A DNA stretch of 64,000 bases from Sphingomonas sp. BK580. GTDB taxonomy: Bacteria > Pseudomonadota > Alphaproteobacteria > Sphingomonadales > Sphingomonadaceae. The notes under the pieces were generated by a model that worked only from the letters and a program-made list of their open reading frames with translations, was not told the origin of the DNA and ran no database searches. Below are positions 50,014 to 59,456 of this stretch, in pieces. A program made the translations under genes and the position numbers. The number at the start of each line of letters is the position of its first letter. Within the stretch, counting starts at the first letter, position 1. The stretch spans positions 1 to 64,000 of the forward strand of contig NZ_JACIAY010000014.1 of the NCBI RefSeq assembly GCF_014194975.1. The letters run 5' to 3'.

Positions 50014-52983
50014 ATGAAGTCGTATGCGCGCGTGCTCGCGAAGCCGCTCGTCGCCCTCCTGCTCGTGTCCGTGTCGCTGCCGCTGCCCGCGCAGCAGCGC
50101 GTGCGCCGGCCGTCGGCGGCTCCCGCCAAGCCAGCCAAGCCCGCGGCGGCGCCGACGCCGGCGATCCGCGTCGACACCTCGCCCTGGCTGTTCAAGGGAT
50201 CGGACATCCCGCCCGATCCCGAGTGGCATTTCGGTGCGCTGCCGACCGGGCTGCGCTACGCGGTGCGCAAGAACGGGGTGCCGCCGGGGCAGGTGGCGGT
50301 GCGCGTGCGGATCGACGCGGGCTCGCTGTACGAGAGCGACGCCGAGCAGGGCTTCGCGCACCTGATCGAACATCTGTCGTTCCGCGGCTCGCGCTACGTG
50401 CCTGACGGCGAGGCGAAGCGCGTGTGGCAGCGCTTCGGCGCCACCTTCGGCTCGGACTCGAACGCCTCCACCACGCCGACGCAGACGGTCTACAAGCTCG
50501 ACCTGCCCGGGGCGACCGACGTCAAGCTCGACGAGAGCCTCAAGATCTTCGCCGGCATGATGGCCGAGCCCGCGATCACCGACGCGGGCCTCGCCGCCGA
50601 GCGCCCCGCGGTGCTGGCCGAGCAGCGCGAGGCGCCGGGCGCGCAGGTGCGCTACGGCGACGCGATCCGCCAGACCTTCTTCGCGGGCCAGCCGCTCGCC
50701 GAGCGCTCGCCGATCGGCACGATCAAGACGCTGGAGGCGGCCACGCCCGCGACGGTGCAGGCGTTCCACGACAAATGGTACCGCCCGGCGCGCGCGGTGG
50801 TGATCATCTCGGGCGACATCGATCCAGACGTCGCCGCCCGCCTGGTGGTGAAGAACTTTGGCACCTGGACCGGCAAGGGCGCTGACCCGGCCGACCCCGA
50901 CTTCGGCAAGCCCGATCCCAAGGCGCCCGCGACCAAGACGATCGCCGAGCCGTCGCTGCCACCCGTGGTCGCCACCGCGACGCTGCGGCCGTGGGAATAT
51001 CGCGATGACACGATCATCTTCAACCAGAAGCGGCTGGTCGACTTCCTCGCGATACGGCTGATCAACCGCCGGCTCGAGTCGCGCGCGCGCGCCGGGGGCA
51101 GTTTCCTCCAGGCCTCGGTGAGCCTCGACGACGTGTCGCGCTCGGCCAACGGCACCTTCACCAACGTGATCCCGATCGGCGACGACTGGGAGGCGGCGCT
51201 CAAGGACGTGCGCGCGGTGGTGGCGGACGCGATGGCGACGCCGCCGACCCAGGCCGAGGTCGACCGCGAGCTCGCCGAGTTCGACGCGGCGATGAAGAAC
51301 GACGTCGACACCGCGCGCGTCGAGGCGGGCGCGAAGCAGGCCGACGACATGGTCAACGCGCTCGACATCCGCGAGACCGTGGCCGGGCCGAAGACCAGCT
51401 ACGACATCCTGCAGGACGCGCGCGCCAAGGGCATGTTCACGCCCGCGGCGATGGTCGAATCGACCAACCGCCTGTTCAAGGGAGACGTCCAGCGCGCTTT
51501 GCTCAACACGCGCACGCCCGACGCCAGCGCCGCGACCAAGCTGGCCGCCGCGCTCACCGCCGACGTGTCCAAGCTGGCGGGCAAGCGCGCCGAGCAGCGC
51601 TCGGTCGATTTCTCCAAGGTGCCCAAGCTCGGCGCCCCCGGCCAGGCGACCGCGCGTGCCACGGTGGGCGACCCGCCGATGGAGCAGGTGACCTTCGCCA
51701 ACGGCGTGCGCGCGCTGATCTACGCCAACCCGTCCGAGACCGGGCGCGTCTACCTGCGCGTGCGCTTCGGCCGCGGCTATCAGGCGCTGCCGGGCGACCG
51801 GCCGACTCCCGCCTGGGCTGGCGAGACCGCGCTGATCGCGAGCGGGATCGGCACGCTCGACCAGGGCGCGCTCGACTCGCTCACCACCGGGCGCCGCATG
51901 GGGCTCGACTTCGACATCGGCGACGACGCCTTCCTGCTGGGCGCGCAGACGACGCCGAGCGACTATGCCGACAATCTCACGCTGATGGCGGCCAAGCTCG
52001 CCGCGCCGCGCTGGGACGCGGCGCCGGTGGCACGCGCGCGGGCGGCGATGCTGACGGGATATGCCGGGCTGAACTCGTCGCCGGACGGCGTGCTGGCGCG
52101 CGACCTCGAGGGGCTGCTGCGCGACGGCGATCCGCGCTGGGGCATGCCGACGCTGGCGCAGATCCAGGCGCTCAACGCGCGCGACTTCAAGAAGCTGTGG
52201 CAGCCGCTGCTGGCGACCGGGCCGATCGAGGTGGACGTGTTCGGCGACGTCAAGGCCGACGAGGCGATCGCCGCGGTCGCCAAGAGCTTCGGCGCGCTCA
52301 AGCCACGTCGCGCGAACGAGGGGACGGGCGCGCCGGTGCGGTTCCCCGCGCACAACGCCACGCCGGTGATGCGCACCCATGACGGCGACGACAACCAGGC
52401 CGCCGCGGTGATCGCCTGGCCGACCGGGGGCGGCTCGGCCGACCATGCCGAGCAGCGCCGGCTCGACGTGCTGGCGGCGGTGTTCGCGGACCGCTTGTTC
52501 GATCGGCTGCGTTCGGTGGCGGGGGCGAGCTACTCGCCGACCGCGCAGAGCCAGTGGCCGGTGGGGTTGCCCGGTGGCGGGCGGCTGATCGCGGTGGGCA
52601 AGGTGGCGCCCGACAAGGTGCCGCTGTTCTTCCAGCTGTCGCGCCAGATCGCGGCCGAGCTGGTGTCGACCCCGGTCAGCGCCGACGAGCTGCGCCGCAC
52701 GATCGTGCCGATGCTGCAATATATGGCGCGCGCCTCGTCGGGGAACCAGTTCTGGCTGATCCAGACCTCGGGCGGCACGTTCGATCCCAAGCGGATCGAG
52801 GCGAGCCAGAGCCTGATCGGCGACATGACCGGCATCACGCCCGAGGCGCTCCAGGCGAGCGCGGCCAAATATCTGCGGCCGGACAAGGACTGGACGATGG
52901 CGGTGGTGCCCAAGGTGGCCGCGGGCGGGGCGGGGGCGGCGGTGCCGCCCGGATCGCCGCTCGGGGGGGCGCCGGCGAAGTAG
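50014..52983 (+). CDS. M16 family zinc metallopeptidase, 989 aa
   Basis: ATG 50014 gives a signal peptide (MKSYARVLAKPLVALLLVSV, cleaved after SLPLPAQ). The first M16 domain has the inverted zinc motif HLIEH at 116-120 and the downstream Glu in AAERPAVLAEQREAPG. The second, inactive M16 half starts about residue 550 (MEQVTFANGVRALIYANPSE), giving the full pitrilysin-like clam shell. It is periplasmic or lipid-envelope exposed and degrades peptides. The opposite strand is open over most of the gene, a GC effect. Confidence 0.95.
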   Translation: MKSYARVLAKPLVALLLVSVSLPLPAQQRVRRPSAAPAKPAKPAAAPTPAIRVDTSPWLFKGSDIPPDPEWHFGALPTGLRYAVRKNGVPPGQVAVRVRIDAGSLYESDAEQGFAHLIEHLSFRGSRYVPDGEAKRVWQRFGATFGSDSNASTTPTQTVYKLDLPGATDVKLDESLKIFAGMMAEPAITDAGLAAERPAVLAEQREAPGAQVRYGDAIRQTFFAGQPLAERSPIGTIKTLEAATPATVQAFHDKWYRPARAVVIISGDIDPDVAARLVVKNFGTWTGKGADPADPDFGKPDPKAPATKTIAEPSLPPVVATATLRPWEYRDDTIIFNQKRLVDFLAIRLINRRLESRARAGGSFLQASVSLDDVSRSANGTFTNVIPIGDDWEAALKDVRAVVADAMATPPTQAEVDRELAEFDAAMKNDVDTARVEAGAKQADDMVNALDIRETVAGPKTSYDILQDARAKGMFTPAAMVESTNRLFKGDVQRALLNTRTPDASAATKLAAALTADVSKLAGKRAEQRSVDFSKVPKLGAPGQATARATVGDPPMEQVTFANGVRALIYANPSETGRVYLRVRFGRGYQALPGDRPTPAWAGETALIASGIGTLDQGALDSLTTGRRMGLDFDIGDDAFLLGAQTTPSDYADNLTLMAAKLAAPRWDAAPVARARAAMLTGYAGLNSSPDGVLARDLEGLLRDGDPRWGMPTLAQIQALNARDFKKLWQPLLATGPIEVDVFGDVKADEAIAAVAKSFGALKPRRANEGTGAPVRFPAHNATPVMRTHDGDDNQAAAVIAWPTGGGSADHAEQRRLDVLAAVFADRLFDRLRSVAGASYSPTAQSQWPVGLPGGGRLIAVGKVAPDKVPLFFQLSRQIAAELVSTPVSADELRRTIVPMLQYMARASSGNQFWLIQTSGGTFDPKRIEASQSLIGDMTGITPEALQASAAKYLRPDKDWTMAVVPKVAAGGAGAAVPPGSPLGGAPAK

Positions 52984-53002
52984 CGCGATCTCTCCGCCCT
53001 AA

Positions 53003-53092
53003 GTTCCCCGGCGAAGGCCGGGGCCCAGTGGGGAGACGTCGGCGAGACACACGACAGGAGTTCCAACTGGGCCCCGGCCTTCGCCGGGGCAC
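53003..53092. repeat. Dispersed intergenic palindrome, family A (long perfect arms)
   Basis: The arms GTTCCCCGGCGAAGGCCGGG and CCCGGCCTTCGCCGGGGCAC enclose GCCCAGTGGGGA.. and ..TTCCAACTGGGC. It lies between convergent genes. Confidence 0.75.
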
Positions 53093-53117
53093 CGGGTCGC
53101 CAGCGCGACCGTCAGCC

Positions 53118-54908
53118 TCACCCCCCGTACAGCGCGTCCAGCCGCGCGCCATAGACCTGCCGCAGCACGTGGCGGCGGATCTTGAGGCTGGGGGTGAGCT
53201 GCTCGTTCTCGATCGTGAACGGCTCGTCCGCCACGATCCAGCGGCGCACGCGCTCGGTCACCGACAGGTCCTTGTTGGTGCGGTCCACCGCCGCCTGGAG
53301 CGCGGCGCGATAGGCCGGGTCGTCGGGCGTCACCGGATCGCGCCGCCCCTGCGCGCGCGTCCAGTCGAAGGTCCATTCCGGGTCGGGCACCAGCACCGCG
53401 ACCATGTGCGGGCGGCGGTCGCCGTAGATCATCGCCTGGCCGATCTCGGGCTGCAGCGTCAGCATGCCCTCCACCTTCTGGGGCGCGACATTGTCGCCCT
53501 TGTCGTTGATGATCAGGTCCTTCTTGCGATCGGTGATGCGGATCCGGCCGCGTTCGTCGAGCTCGCCGATGTCGCCGGTGTGGAGCCAGCCGTCCTGGAG
53601 CACGCGCGCGGTCTCGGCCTCGTTGCGCCAATAGCCGCGCATCACCAGCTCGCCGCGCACGAGGATCTCGCCGTCCTCGGCGATCCGCACCTCGGTCTCG
53701 GCGAGCGGCGGGCCGACCGAGTCCATCCGCAGCCCGGCGGAGGGCCGGTTGCACGAGATCACCGGCGCCGCCTCGGTCTGGCCGTAGCCCTGGAGGAAGC
53801 AGATGCCGAGCGACTGGAAGAACACGCCCACCTCGGGCGTCAGCGGCGCACCGCCCGAGACCATCGCCTTGATCCTGCCACCGAACTTGCGCGCGATCTT
53901 GCGCTTGAACAACGTGTCGACCAGCAGCGCGGCGGGCCGGTCGCGCAGCCCCAGCCGCTTCTCGTAGCGCTTGGTGCCGACCTCGAGCGCGAGCCGCAGC
54001 AGCTTCTGCGGCGTGCCGCCCTGTTTCTCGATCCCCTTGGTGATGCGCGTCCGCAGCACCTCGAACAGGCGCGGCACCACCACCATGATCGTGGGGCGCA
54101 CCTCCTCGATGTTGCTGGCGAGCTTCTCCAGCCCCTCGGCGTAATAGATCTGGCCGCCGAGCCCGATCGGCAGGTGCTGGCCGCCGCTATGCTCATAGGC
54201 GTGGCTGAGCGGCAGGAAGGAGAGGAACACCTCGTCCCCCCAGCCGAAGTCCTCGGCGATGATGACGATGCAGCCGTTGACGTTGTGCAGGATCGCGCCG
54301 TGGTGCTGCATCACCCCGCGCGGCGCGCCGCCCGTCCCCGAGGTGTAGATGATGCAGGCGAGATCGTCGCGGCCCAGCTCGGCGGCGGCGCGGTCGGCGG
54401 CGGCGGTCACGTCGGCGGGATGGCGCTCGATCAGCGCGCGCCAGTCGTGCACCTCGAACGGCGTCTGGCCGAGCCGCATCGGGTCGATGCCGATCAGCAT
54501 CTGCGGGCGGATCGAGCGCAGGATCGCGGGCATCAGCGTCCGGGCGAGCTTGTCGGTCGAGACGATCACCGCCTTGGCGCCGGAGTTCTCGATGACGTGG
54601 GCGTGATCGCGCTCGGTGTTGGTCGTGTAGGTCGGCACCGTCACGCAGCCCGCCGCCATGATCGCGAGGTCGGACAGGCACCATTCGGGGCGGTTCTCGC
54701 TCACCAGCATGACGCGGTCGCCGCGCTCCAGCCCGATCGCGCGCAGCCCGGCGGCGAGCCGCGCCACCGTCTCGGCGGCCTCGCGCCAGCTGGTCGCGCG
54801 CCACGCGCCGTCGCGCTTGGTCCACAGGAAGGGCGCGTCGCCTTTCTCGGCGGCACGGGTGAAGAACATCGTCACCAGGTTGGGGAAATGTTCGAGGCGT
54901 CGAGTGAT
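53118..54908 (-). CDS. Long-chain fatty acid-CoA ligase (AMP-forming), about 597 aa
   Basis: Adenylate-forming enzyme that activates fatty acids to acyl-CoA. The motifs CIIYTSGTGGAPRGVMQHHG (A3), SGGAPLTPEVG, LQGYGQTEAAP (A5) and GWLHTGDIGELDERGRIRIT with DRKKDLI (A7/A8) are complete, and the C-terminal Lys region is SLKIRRHVLRQVY. The start is unusual: a strong GAGAGGAG lies 7 bp before an ATC at 54908-54906 that would begin ITRRLEHFPNLVTMFF. The first canonical start is GTG 54875, 11 codons later. I list the ATC position as most consistent with the ribosome site; GTG 54875 is the conventional alternative. Downstream it is convergent with the M16 gene. Confidence 0.93.
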   Translation of the reverse strand: MTRRLEHFPNLVTMFFTRAAEKGDAPFLWTKRDGAWRATSWREAAETVARLAAGLRAIGLERGDRVMLVSENRPEWCLSDLAIMAAGCVTVPTYTTNTERDHAHVIENSGAKAVIVSTDKLARTLMPAILRSIRPQMLIGIDPMRLGQTPFEVHDWRALIERHPADVTAAADRAAAELGRDDLACIIYTSGTGGAPRGVMQHHGAILHNVNGCIVIIAEDFGWGDEVFLSFLPLSHAYEHSGGQHLPIGLGGQIYYAEGLEKLASNIEEVRPTIMVVVPRLFEVLRTRITKGIEKQGGTPQKLLRLALEVGTKRYEKRLGLRDRPAALLVDTLFKRKIARKFGGRIKAMVSGGAPLTPEVGVFFQSLGICFLQGYGQTEAAPVISCNRPSAGLRMDSVGPPLAETEVRIAEDGEILVRGELVMRGYWRNEAETARVLQDGWLHTGDIGELDERGRIRITDRKKDLIINDKGDNVAPQKVEGMLTLQPEIGQAMIYGDRRPHMVAVLVPDPEWTFDWTRAQGRRDPVTPDDPAYRAALQAAVDRTNKDLSVTERVRRWIVADEPFTIENEQLTPSLKIRRHVLRQVYGARLDALYGG

Positions 54909-55020
54909 GGCGCCGCTCCTCTCGCTGATCGATCCTGTTCTGTCGCCGTCATGCCTGAGATGCGGCGGCCTCGTCCAGCGAGTGATTGCGCCGATCCTCG
55001 CAGCCCGCCACAAGCGACGG

Positions 55021-56319
55021 ATGACGCTACGCTTTTCCGCCGCCGCGCTGCTCGCGCTGACGCTCGCCACCCCTGCCACCGCGCGCGAGGCGGTGTCGCC
55101 GGAGCGTCAGCGCGCCACGGTCGAGAAGCTCGTCTCGTTCGGCACGCGCCACTCGCTGTCCTCGGCGACCGACCCGAGGCGCGGCATCGGCGCGGCGCGG
55201 ACCTGGGTCGCGGGCGAGTTCGCCAAGCTGTCGCGCGACTGCGGCGGCTGCATCGCCACCGAGCGCCTGTCCCGCCGCTTCACCGGCCCGCGCGCGCCCG
55301 ACGGCGTGGTGATCGAGGACGTGCTCGGTGTCCAGCGCGGCACCGATCCGAACCGCTACGTCATCGTCGGCGCGCACATCGACAGCCGCGTCACCGACGT
55401 GATGAACGTCACCAGCGACGCGCCCGGCGCCAACGACGACGCCAGCGGCGTCGCGCTGGTGCTCGAGGCCGCGCGGCTGCTCCACCGCGAGCGCTTCCGT
55501 GCCAACATCGTCTACGTCGCTTTCTCGGGCGAGGAGCAGGGGCTGTGGGGCGCGACGCTGCTCGCCGAGACCGCGCGCGCGCGCGGCTGGCAGGTCGACG
55601 CGATGCTCAACAACGACATCGTCGGCAACTCGCTGGGGCAGGGCGGCGTGGTCAACGATCGCTACGTCCGTGTCTTCTCCGAGGGTATCCGGGCGAGCGA
55701 GTCGCTCGCCGACGCCATCGAGCGGCGCGGCATCGGCGGCGAGGACGACGGTCCCAGCCGCGCGCTGGCCAAGATGATCGGCGGCGTCGCGACGACGCTG
55801 CCCGGCGGCTTCGGCGTCTTCGTCGACCGCCGCCCCGACCGGTTCGGCCGCGGCGGCGACCACGAGCCCTTCCTCAAGCAGGGCTATCCCGCGGTGCGCT
55901 TCTCGGTCGCCGCGGAGAACTGGGACCGCCAGCACCAGGACGTGCGCACCGAGAACGGACGCGTCTACGCCGACACGATCGAGGGGATGGACTTCGGCTA
56001 TCTCGCCAAGGTGACCGCGATCAACGTCGCGACGATCGCGCGGCTGGCCGCCGCGCCCGCCGCGCCGGCGAGCGCGGCGATATCGGGCGCGCTGTCGTAC
56101 GACACCAAGGTGAGCTGGGCGCCGGTCGCGGGCGCGGCGCGCTACAAGGTCTATTGGCGCCGCGCCGACGCAGCGGCGTGGAGCAACTCGCGCGAGGCGA
56201 CCGGGACCACGCTCGACGTCGCCGGCGTGCCGGTGGACGACCACTTCTTCGGCGTGGCGGCGATCGGCGCCGAAGGCGCGGAGAGCCTCGTCACCTTCGC
56301 CGGTCGCGAGAAGAAGTAG
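55021..56319 (+). CDS. M28 family zinc aminopeptidase, 432 aa
   Basis: The signal peptide (MTLRFSAAALLALTLATPATA) is cleaved near residue 21. The di-zinc site is complete: His119 and Asp121 in VGAHIDSR, the bridging Asp in PGANDDASGVAL, Glu171/172 in AFSGEEQGLWG, an Asp in MLNNDIVGN and the His in RGGDHEPFLKQGYPAV. Residues about 350-432 form a fibronectin-III-like domain (VSWAPVAGAARYKVYWR). It is exported. Its last 29 bp overlap the msrC end on the other strand. Confidence 0.94.
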   Translation: MTLRFSAAALLALTLATPATAREAVSPERQRATVEKLVSFGTRHSLSSATDPRRGIGAARTWVAGEFAKLSRDCGGCIATERLSRRFTGPRAPDGVVIEDVLGVQRGTDPNRYVIVGAHIDSRVTDVMNVTSDAPGANDDASGVALVLEAARLLHRERFRANIVYVAFSGEEQGLWGATLLAETARARGWQVDAMLNNDIVGNSLGQGGVVNDRYVRVFSEGIRASESLADAIERRGIGGEDDGPSRALAKMIGGVATTLPGGFGVFVDRRPDRFGRGGDHEPFLKQGYPAVRFSVAAENWDRQHQDVRTENGRVYADTIEGMDFGYLAKVTAINVATIARLAAAPAAPASAAISGALSYDTKVSWAPVAGAARYKVYWRRADAAAWSNSREATGTTLDVAGVPVDDHFFGVAAIGAEGAESLVTFAGREKK

Positions 56320-56809
56320 CGGCTCCGCCCGCGAGACGGGGGGCGAGCAGCGCCGTCAGCCGCTCGCAGCCGCGCGCGTCCTCCGCGTCGAAGCGTGCGG
56401 GCGTCGGACTGTCGAGATCGAGCACGCCGAGCAATCGGCCCTCGTGGACGATCGGCACCACCAGCTCCGACCGGCTCGCGGCGTCGCAGGCGATATGGCC
56501 GGGGAAGGCGTGGACGTCCTCGACCAGCTGGGTGCGCCGCTCGGCCGCAGCGGTGCCGCACACGCCGCGCCCCAGCGCGATGCGGATGCACGCCGCTTTG
56601 CCCTGAAACGGGCCGAGCACCAGCTCGTCGCCGATCAGACGGTAGAAGCCGGCCCAGTTGAGCTCGGGCAGATACTGCCACAGCAGCGCGGCGGCGTTGG
56701 CCATGTTCGCGATCGGGTCGGGCTCGCCGCCGGTCAGCGCGTCCAGTGCGGCGTACAGATCGTCGAAGAGGTGGGGCTTCGACTCGGCGGCGACGGCGAA
56801 CTCGTACAT
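56291..56809 (-). CDS. msrC: Free methionine-(R)-sulfoxide reductase (GAF domain), 172 aa
   Basis: A GAF-fold enzyme that reduces free Met-R-sulfoxide. The start is ATG 56809 (MYEFAVAAESKPHLFDDLYA). PIANMANAAALLWQYLPELN and WAGFYRL lead to the active site. All three redox Cys are present: GKAACIRIALGRGVCGTAA and HIACDAASRSELVVPI. The GVLDLDSPTPARF end is typical. It overlaps the M28 gene tail-to-tail by 29 bp. Bases 56810-57026 upstream show nothing clear. Confidence 0.94.
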   Translation of the reverse strand: MYEFAVAAESKPHLFDDLYAALDALTGGEPDPIANMANAAALLWQYLPELNWAGFYRLIGDELVLGPFQGKAACIRIALGRGVCGTAAAERRTQLVEDVHAFPGHIACDAASRSELVVPIVHEGRLLGVLDLDSPTPARFDAEDARGCERLTALLAPRLAGGAATSSRDRRR

Positions 56810-57026
56810 GGCGTCGACGTAGGGGCTCACCCAGGATCGCGCCAGAGGCGGGTACGCCGGGCGGCGCGGGGCCGCCACGACGCCGCGATGGCCGATCAGC
56901 CCCGCATCGTCCAGTGCACCACTACTCGGCCATAGCCCGCCTCGCACAGCGGCCAGGCCACCCTCTCGCTCGGACGGAGCGTGATCGCGGGTCGGGACGC
57001 GACCAAGCGCCAGCAACGCAGCGCCG

Positions 57027-57332
57027 TCACTGGTGGCCCCCCGCGCGCGCCGGGGCGAGCCCCTGCTGGTCGAGGAACTGGTTCAGCCCGGCCGCCAGCG
57101 CCTGCGCGCCCGCGACCGTCAGCGCGATCCGGCCCGCGACCACTCGCTCCACCACCGGGGTCTCGCCCGAGTGATCGCAGCGCGCCGCCTCAAGCGTGAG
57201 CACCACCGTGCCGCCCAGGCTGGTGAAGCCGGCGCAGCCGGTGGCGAACAGCTCGGCGGCGAAAGGATTGTCGACCAGCGGCGGCGGGGCCTGGCGCGGC
57301 TGCGGCGCGCGGCTGCGGGACGAGATGTACAT
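57027..57332 (-). CDS. Small conserved-looking protein, 101 aa
   Basis: ATG 57332 has GAGGAAG 5 bp upstream. After a Pro-rich start, the body NPFAAELFATGCAGFTSLGG followed by TVVLTLEAARCDHS and VVERVVAGRIALTVAGAQAL, AAGLNQFLDQQGL reads as a beta-strand pair plus a helix. The pattern resembles small DUF3467-type proteins, but I cannot assign it with confidence. It has no TM helix or signal peptide. Confidence 0.7.
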   Translation of the reverse strand: MYISSRSRAPQPRQAPPPLVDNPFAAELFATGCAGFTSLGGTVVLTLEAARCDHSGETPVVERVVAGRIALTVAGAQALAAGLNQFLDQQGLAPARAGGHQ

Positions 57333-57524
57333 GCCAACTTCCTCGTTGCGCCGGCAGGGGGGGAGGCCGGCGCGGGGCGAGGTGCGCCGCTCGCGTCTCG
57401 CTCGCGTGTCGCTGTGTTGCGTCCGTTCGGCCCCCATGTTGCGGCAGTGGCGGCTCGGCGCGCGGGTGCAGCATCGGCCGTTCCGGGCCCATCGCGCTCG
57501 CGCCAGTCGGCGTTATATACCGCC

Positions 57525-57947
57525 ATGGCCCGCATTCCCGTGACCCGCTCGCTCTCGATCGAGGACGACCTGATCGACTATACGGCGACCCGCTCGGGGG
57601 GCGCCGGCGGGCAGCACGTCAACACCACCGACTCCGCGGTGATCCTGCGCTTCGACGCCGCGGCGAGCGACCTGCCCGAGCGGGTGAAGGAGCGTCTCGC
57701 CGTGCTGGCAGGATCGCGGATGACCGCGGCCGGCGTGCTGGTGCTGCGGAGCGAGGGGTCGCGCTCGCAGCACGTCAACCGCCAGGAGGCGCTGGAGCGC
57801 CTCGTCGCGCTGATCCAGGAGGCGACGGTGGTCCAGGCCAAGCGCCGCCCGACGCGACCGACCCGCGCGTCGCAGACCCGCCGGGTGGACGCCAAGAAGG
57901 GCCGGGCAGGCGTGAAGGCGGGGCGGAAGAAACCGTCGTTCGACTGA
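57525..57947 (+). CDS. arfB: Alternative ribosome-rescue factor B (peptidyl-tRNA hydrolase), 140 aa
   Basis: It releases peptides from ribosomes stalled without a stop codon. It contains the GGQ catalytic loop in ATRSGGAGGQHVNTTDSAVI, the conserved RSEGSRSQHVNRQEALERL, and a long basic C-terminal tail (KKGRAGVKAGRKKPSF) that inserts into the empty mRNA channel. Length is normal for ArfB (YaeJ). Confidence 0.95.
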   Translation: MARIPVTRSLSIEDDLIDYTATRSGGAGGQHVNTTDSAVILRFDAAASDLPERVKERLAVLAGSRMTAAGVLVLRSEGSRSQHVNRQEALERLVALIQEATVVQAKRRPTRPTRASQTRRVDAKKGRAGVKAGRKKPSFD

Positions 57948-57970
57948 TCGGCGCCGGGGCGGCGGCCCGC

Positions 57971-58624
57971 TCAGCCGGCGGCGAAGCCGAGCGCCGCGAA
58001 GCGCCCGGGCCAGGGCGCCTCCGCCGCGGCGTCCTCCTTGCCGGGGCGCGGCAGCGCGATCGCGGCGGCGTGGAGCATCATCCCCGCCGGATCGGCGCGG
58101 CCGTAGACCGGATCGCCGACGATCGGCACGCCCAGCCCCTCGCGCGCGTGGACGCGCAGCTGGTGCGTCCGCCCGGTGTGCGGGGTGAAAGCGACCAGGG
58201 CGCGGCCCTCGCGCGAGTCGAGCAGTTCCCAGTCGGTCCGCGCCGCCTTGCCGCGCGGGTCGACCGCGATGCGCCAGCCGCGCTCGGCGCTGGAGACCTT
58301 GCGCAGCGCCAGCTCGACCGTGCCGCGCTCCGCGTCGGGCACGCCGTCGAGGATAGCGAGATAGCGCTTGCGCACCTGCCCCGCCTCGAACGCCTGCTGG
58401 TAGCGCGCCTGCGCCTTGGGGTTGCGCGCGAGCAGCAGGCAGCCGCTGGTGTCGCGGTCGAGCCGGTGCACCGCGACCGGCCAGCGGCGGAAGCCGAAGG
58501 TGAGCGAGCCGAGATGGTTCTCCAGGCTGAGCCCGCCGTCGCGCGGGGGATCGACCGGCAACCCGGCGGGCTTGTCGATGATCAACGCCTCGCCGTCGAG
58601 GAACAGGACCCGGTCGCCTAACAT
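57971..58624 (-). CDS. RluA-family pseudouridine synthase, 217 aa
   Basis: It has the catalytic motif VAVHRLDRDTSGCLLLARNP with the active Asp, then LVAFTPHTGRTHQLRVHARE and GVPIVGDPVYG. It lacks an S4 domain, as in the RluA/TruC-like short members. The target RNA position cannot be told. The start is ATG 58624 (MLGDRVLFLDGEALIIDKPA). It is divergent from the M15 gene. Confidence 0.93.
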   Translation of the reverse strand: MLGDRVLFLDGEALIIDKPAGLPVDPPRDGGLSLENHLGSLTFGFRRWPVAVHRLDRDTSGCLLLARNPKAQARYQQAFEAGQVRKRYLAILDGVPDAERGTVELALRKVSSAERGWRIAVDPRGKAARTDWELLDSREGRALVAFTPHTGRTHQLRVHAREGLGVPIVGDPVYGRADPAGMMLHAAAIALPRPGKEDAAAEAPWPGRFAALGFAAG

Positions 58625-58670
58625 GCACCACGCCCTTGCCATCGCCGCGCCGCCGTGGCCAGAGGGCGCG

Positions 58671-59435
58671 ATGCGCCGCGCCTCCCTGATCCTCGCCGCC
58701 CCGCTGCTCGCGCTGGCCGCGCCGGCGCAGGCGCAGTTGTGCGACAACAGCAACGTGCGCATGGGCGCGGACGGGCGGGCGCTGGGGCACCTGCCCTATG
58801 GCGACGCGCCGCCGGGCGAGCTGGTCGCGGTGCCCGAGGGGTTGGCGGTCAGCTCCTGCGTGCTGCGCCGCGACGTGGTGCCCGATCTCACGCGGCTGAT
58901 CGCCGCCTCGGGCGGGCAGGTGCGTGCGCTGTCGTGTCACCGCTCGATAAGCTACCAGCAGGCGGTGTTCTGTCGCGAGGCGCAGACCGCGGCGGGCGAG
59001 CGCGCGCTCTCGGTGGCGCCGCCGGGGCACAGCGAACATGCCACCGGCTACGCGCTCGATTTCGCCTTCCGCCCGCGCGTCAACGACTGCCCCGACGCCG
59101 AGGCGTGCGGCGCGGCGACCCCGGCGTTCCGCTGGCTCGTCGCCAATGCCGCGCGCTACGGCTTCGAGATGTCCTTCCCCGCGGGCAATCGCCAACGCGT
59201 CAAGTGGGAGCCGTGGCACTGGCGCTGGGTCGGCGCCAGCGCGACCGCGCCCGGGGCGGCGCGTGCGCGCGCGCTGTTCGCCCGTGCCCGCGCGGCCTTC
59301 CCGGCCGAGCCCGCGGTGGCGCGCGACCCGGTGGTGATCGCGGCCGTTGCCCCACCGCCGGTCTACCTCGGCGCCTATGCGCCGCCCGAGTGCCGCAAGG
59401 GCAAGTGCCGCCTGCCCAAGGCGCGTCGGCGGTAG
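58671..59435 (+). CDS. M15/VanY-type D-alanyl-D-alanine carboxypeptidase family protein, 254 aa
   Basis: The signal peptide MRRASLILAAPLLALAAPAQ AQ precedes the domain. The VanY-type zinc fold shows SISYQQAVFCREAQ, PPGHSEHATGYALDFAF (zinc His and Asp) and VKWEPWHWRWVG (catalytic Glu and last His). It is periplasmic and probably trims D-Ala-D-Ala in peptidoglycan or hydrolyses related peptides. The C-terminal 60 residues are Ala/Pro-rich and end basic. Confidence 0.92.
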   Translation: MRRASLILAAPLLALAAPAQAQLCDNSNVRMGADGRALGHLPYGDAPPGELVAVPEGLAVSSCVLRRDVVPDLTRLIAASGGQVRALSCHRSISYQQAVFCREAQTAAGERALSVAPPGHSEHATGYALDFAFRPRVNDCPDAEACGAATPAFRWLVANAARYGFEMSFPAGNRQRVKWEPWHWRWVGASATAPGAARARALFARARAAFPAEPAVARDPVVIAAVAPPPVYLGAYAPPECRKGKCRLPKARRR

Positions 59436-59456
59436 CGCCCCATCGTGTTCTGTTCA

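Noticed and set aside
49549..52719. Open frame of 1056 codons on the minus strand opposite the M16 gene
   Set aside because: Arg/His/Gly-rich composition, no motifs, and exactly antisense to a well-supported peptidase; a GC-rich shadow.
52554..56606. Open frame of 1350 codons on the plus strand across the acyl-CoA ligase
   Set aside because: It spans several real genes on both strands, is highly Arg/Ala-rich and has no domain; a shadow frame.
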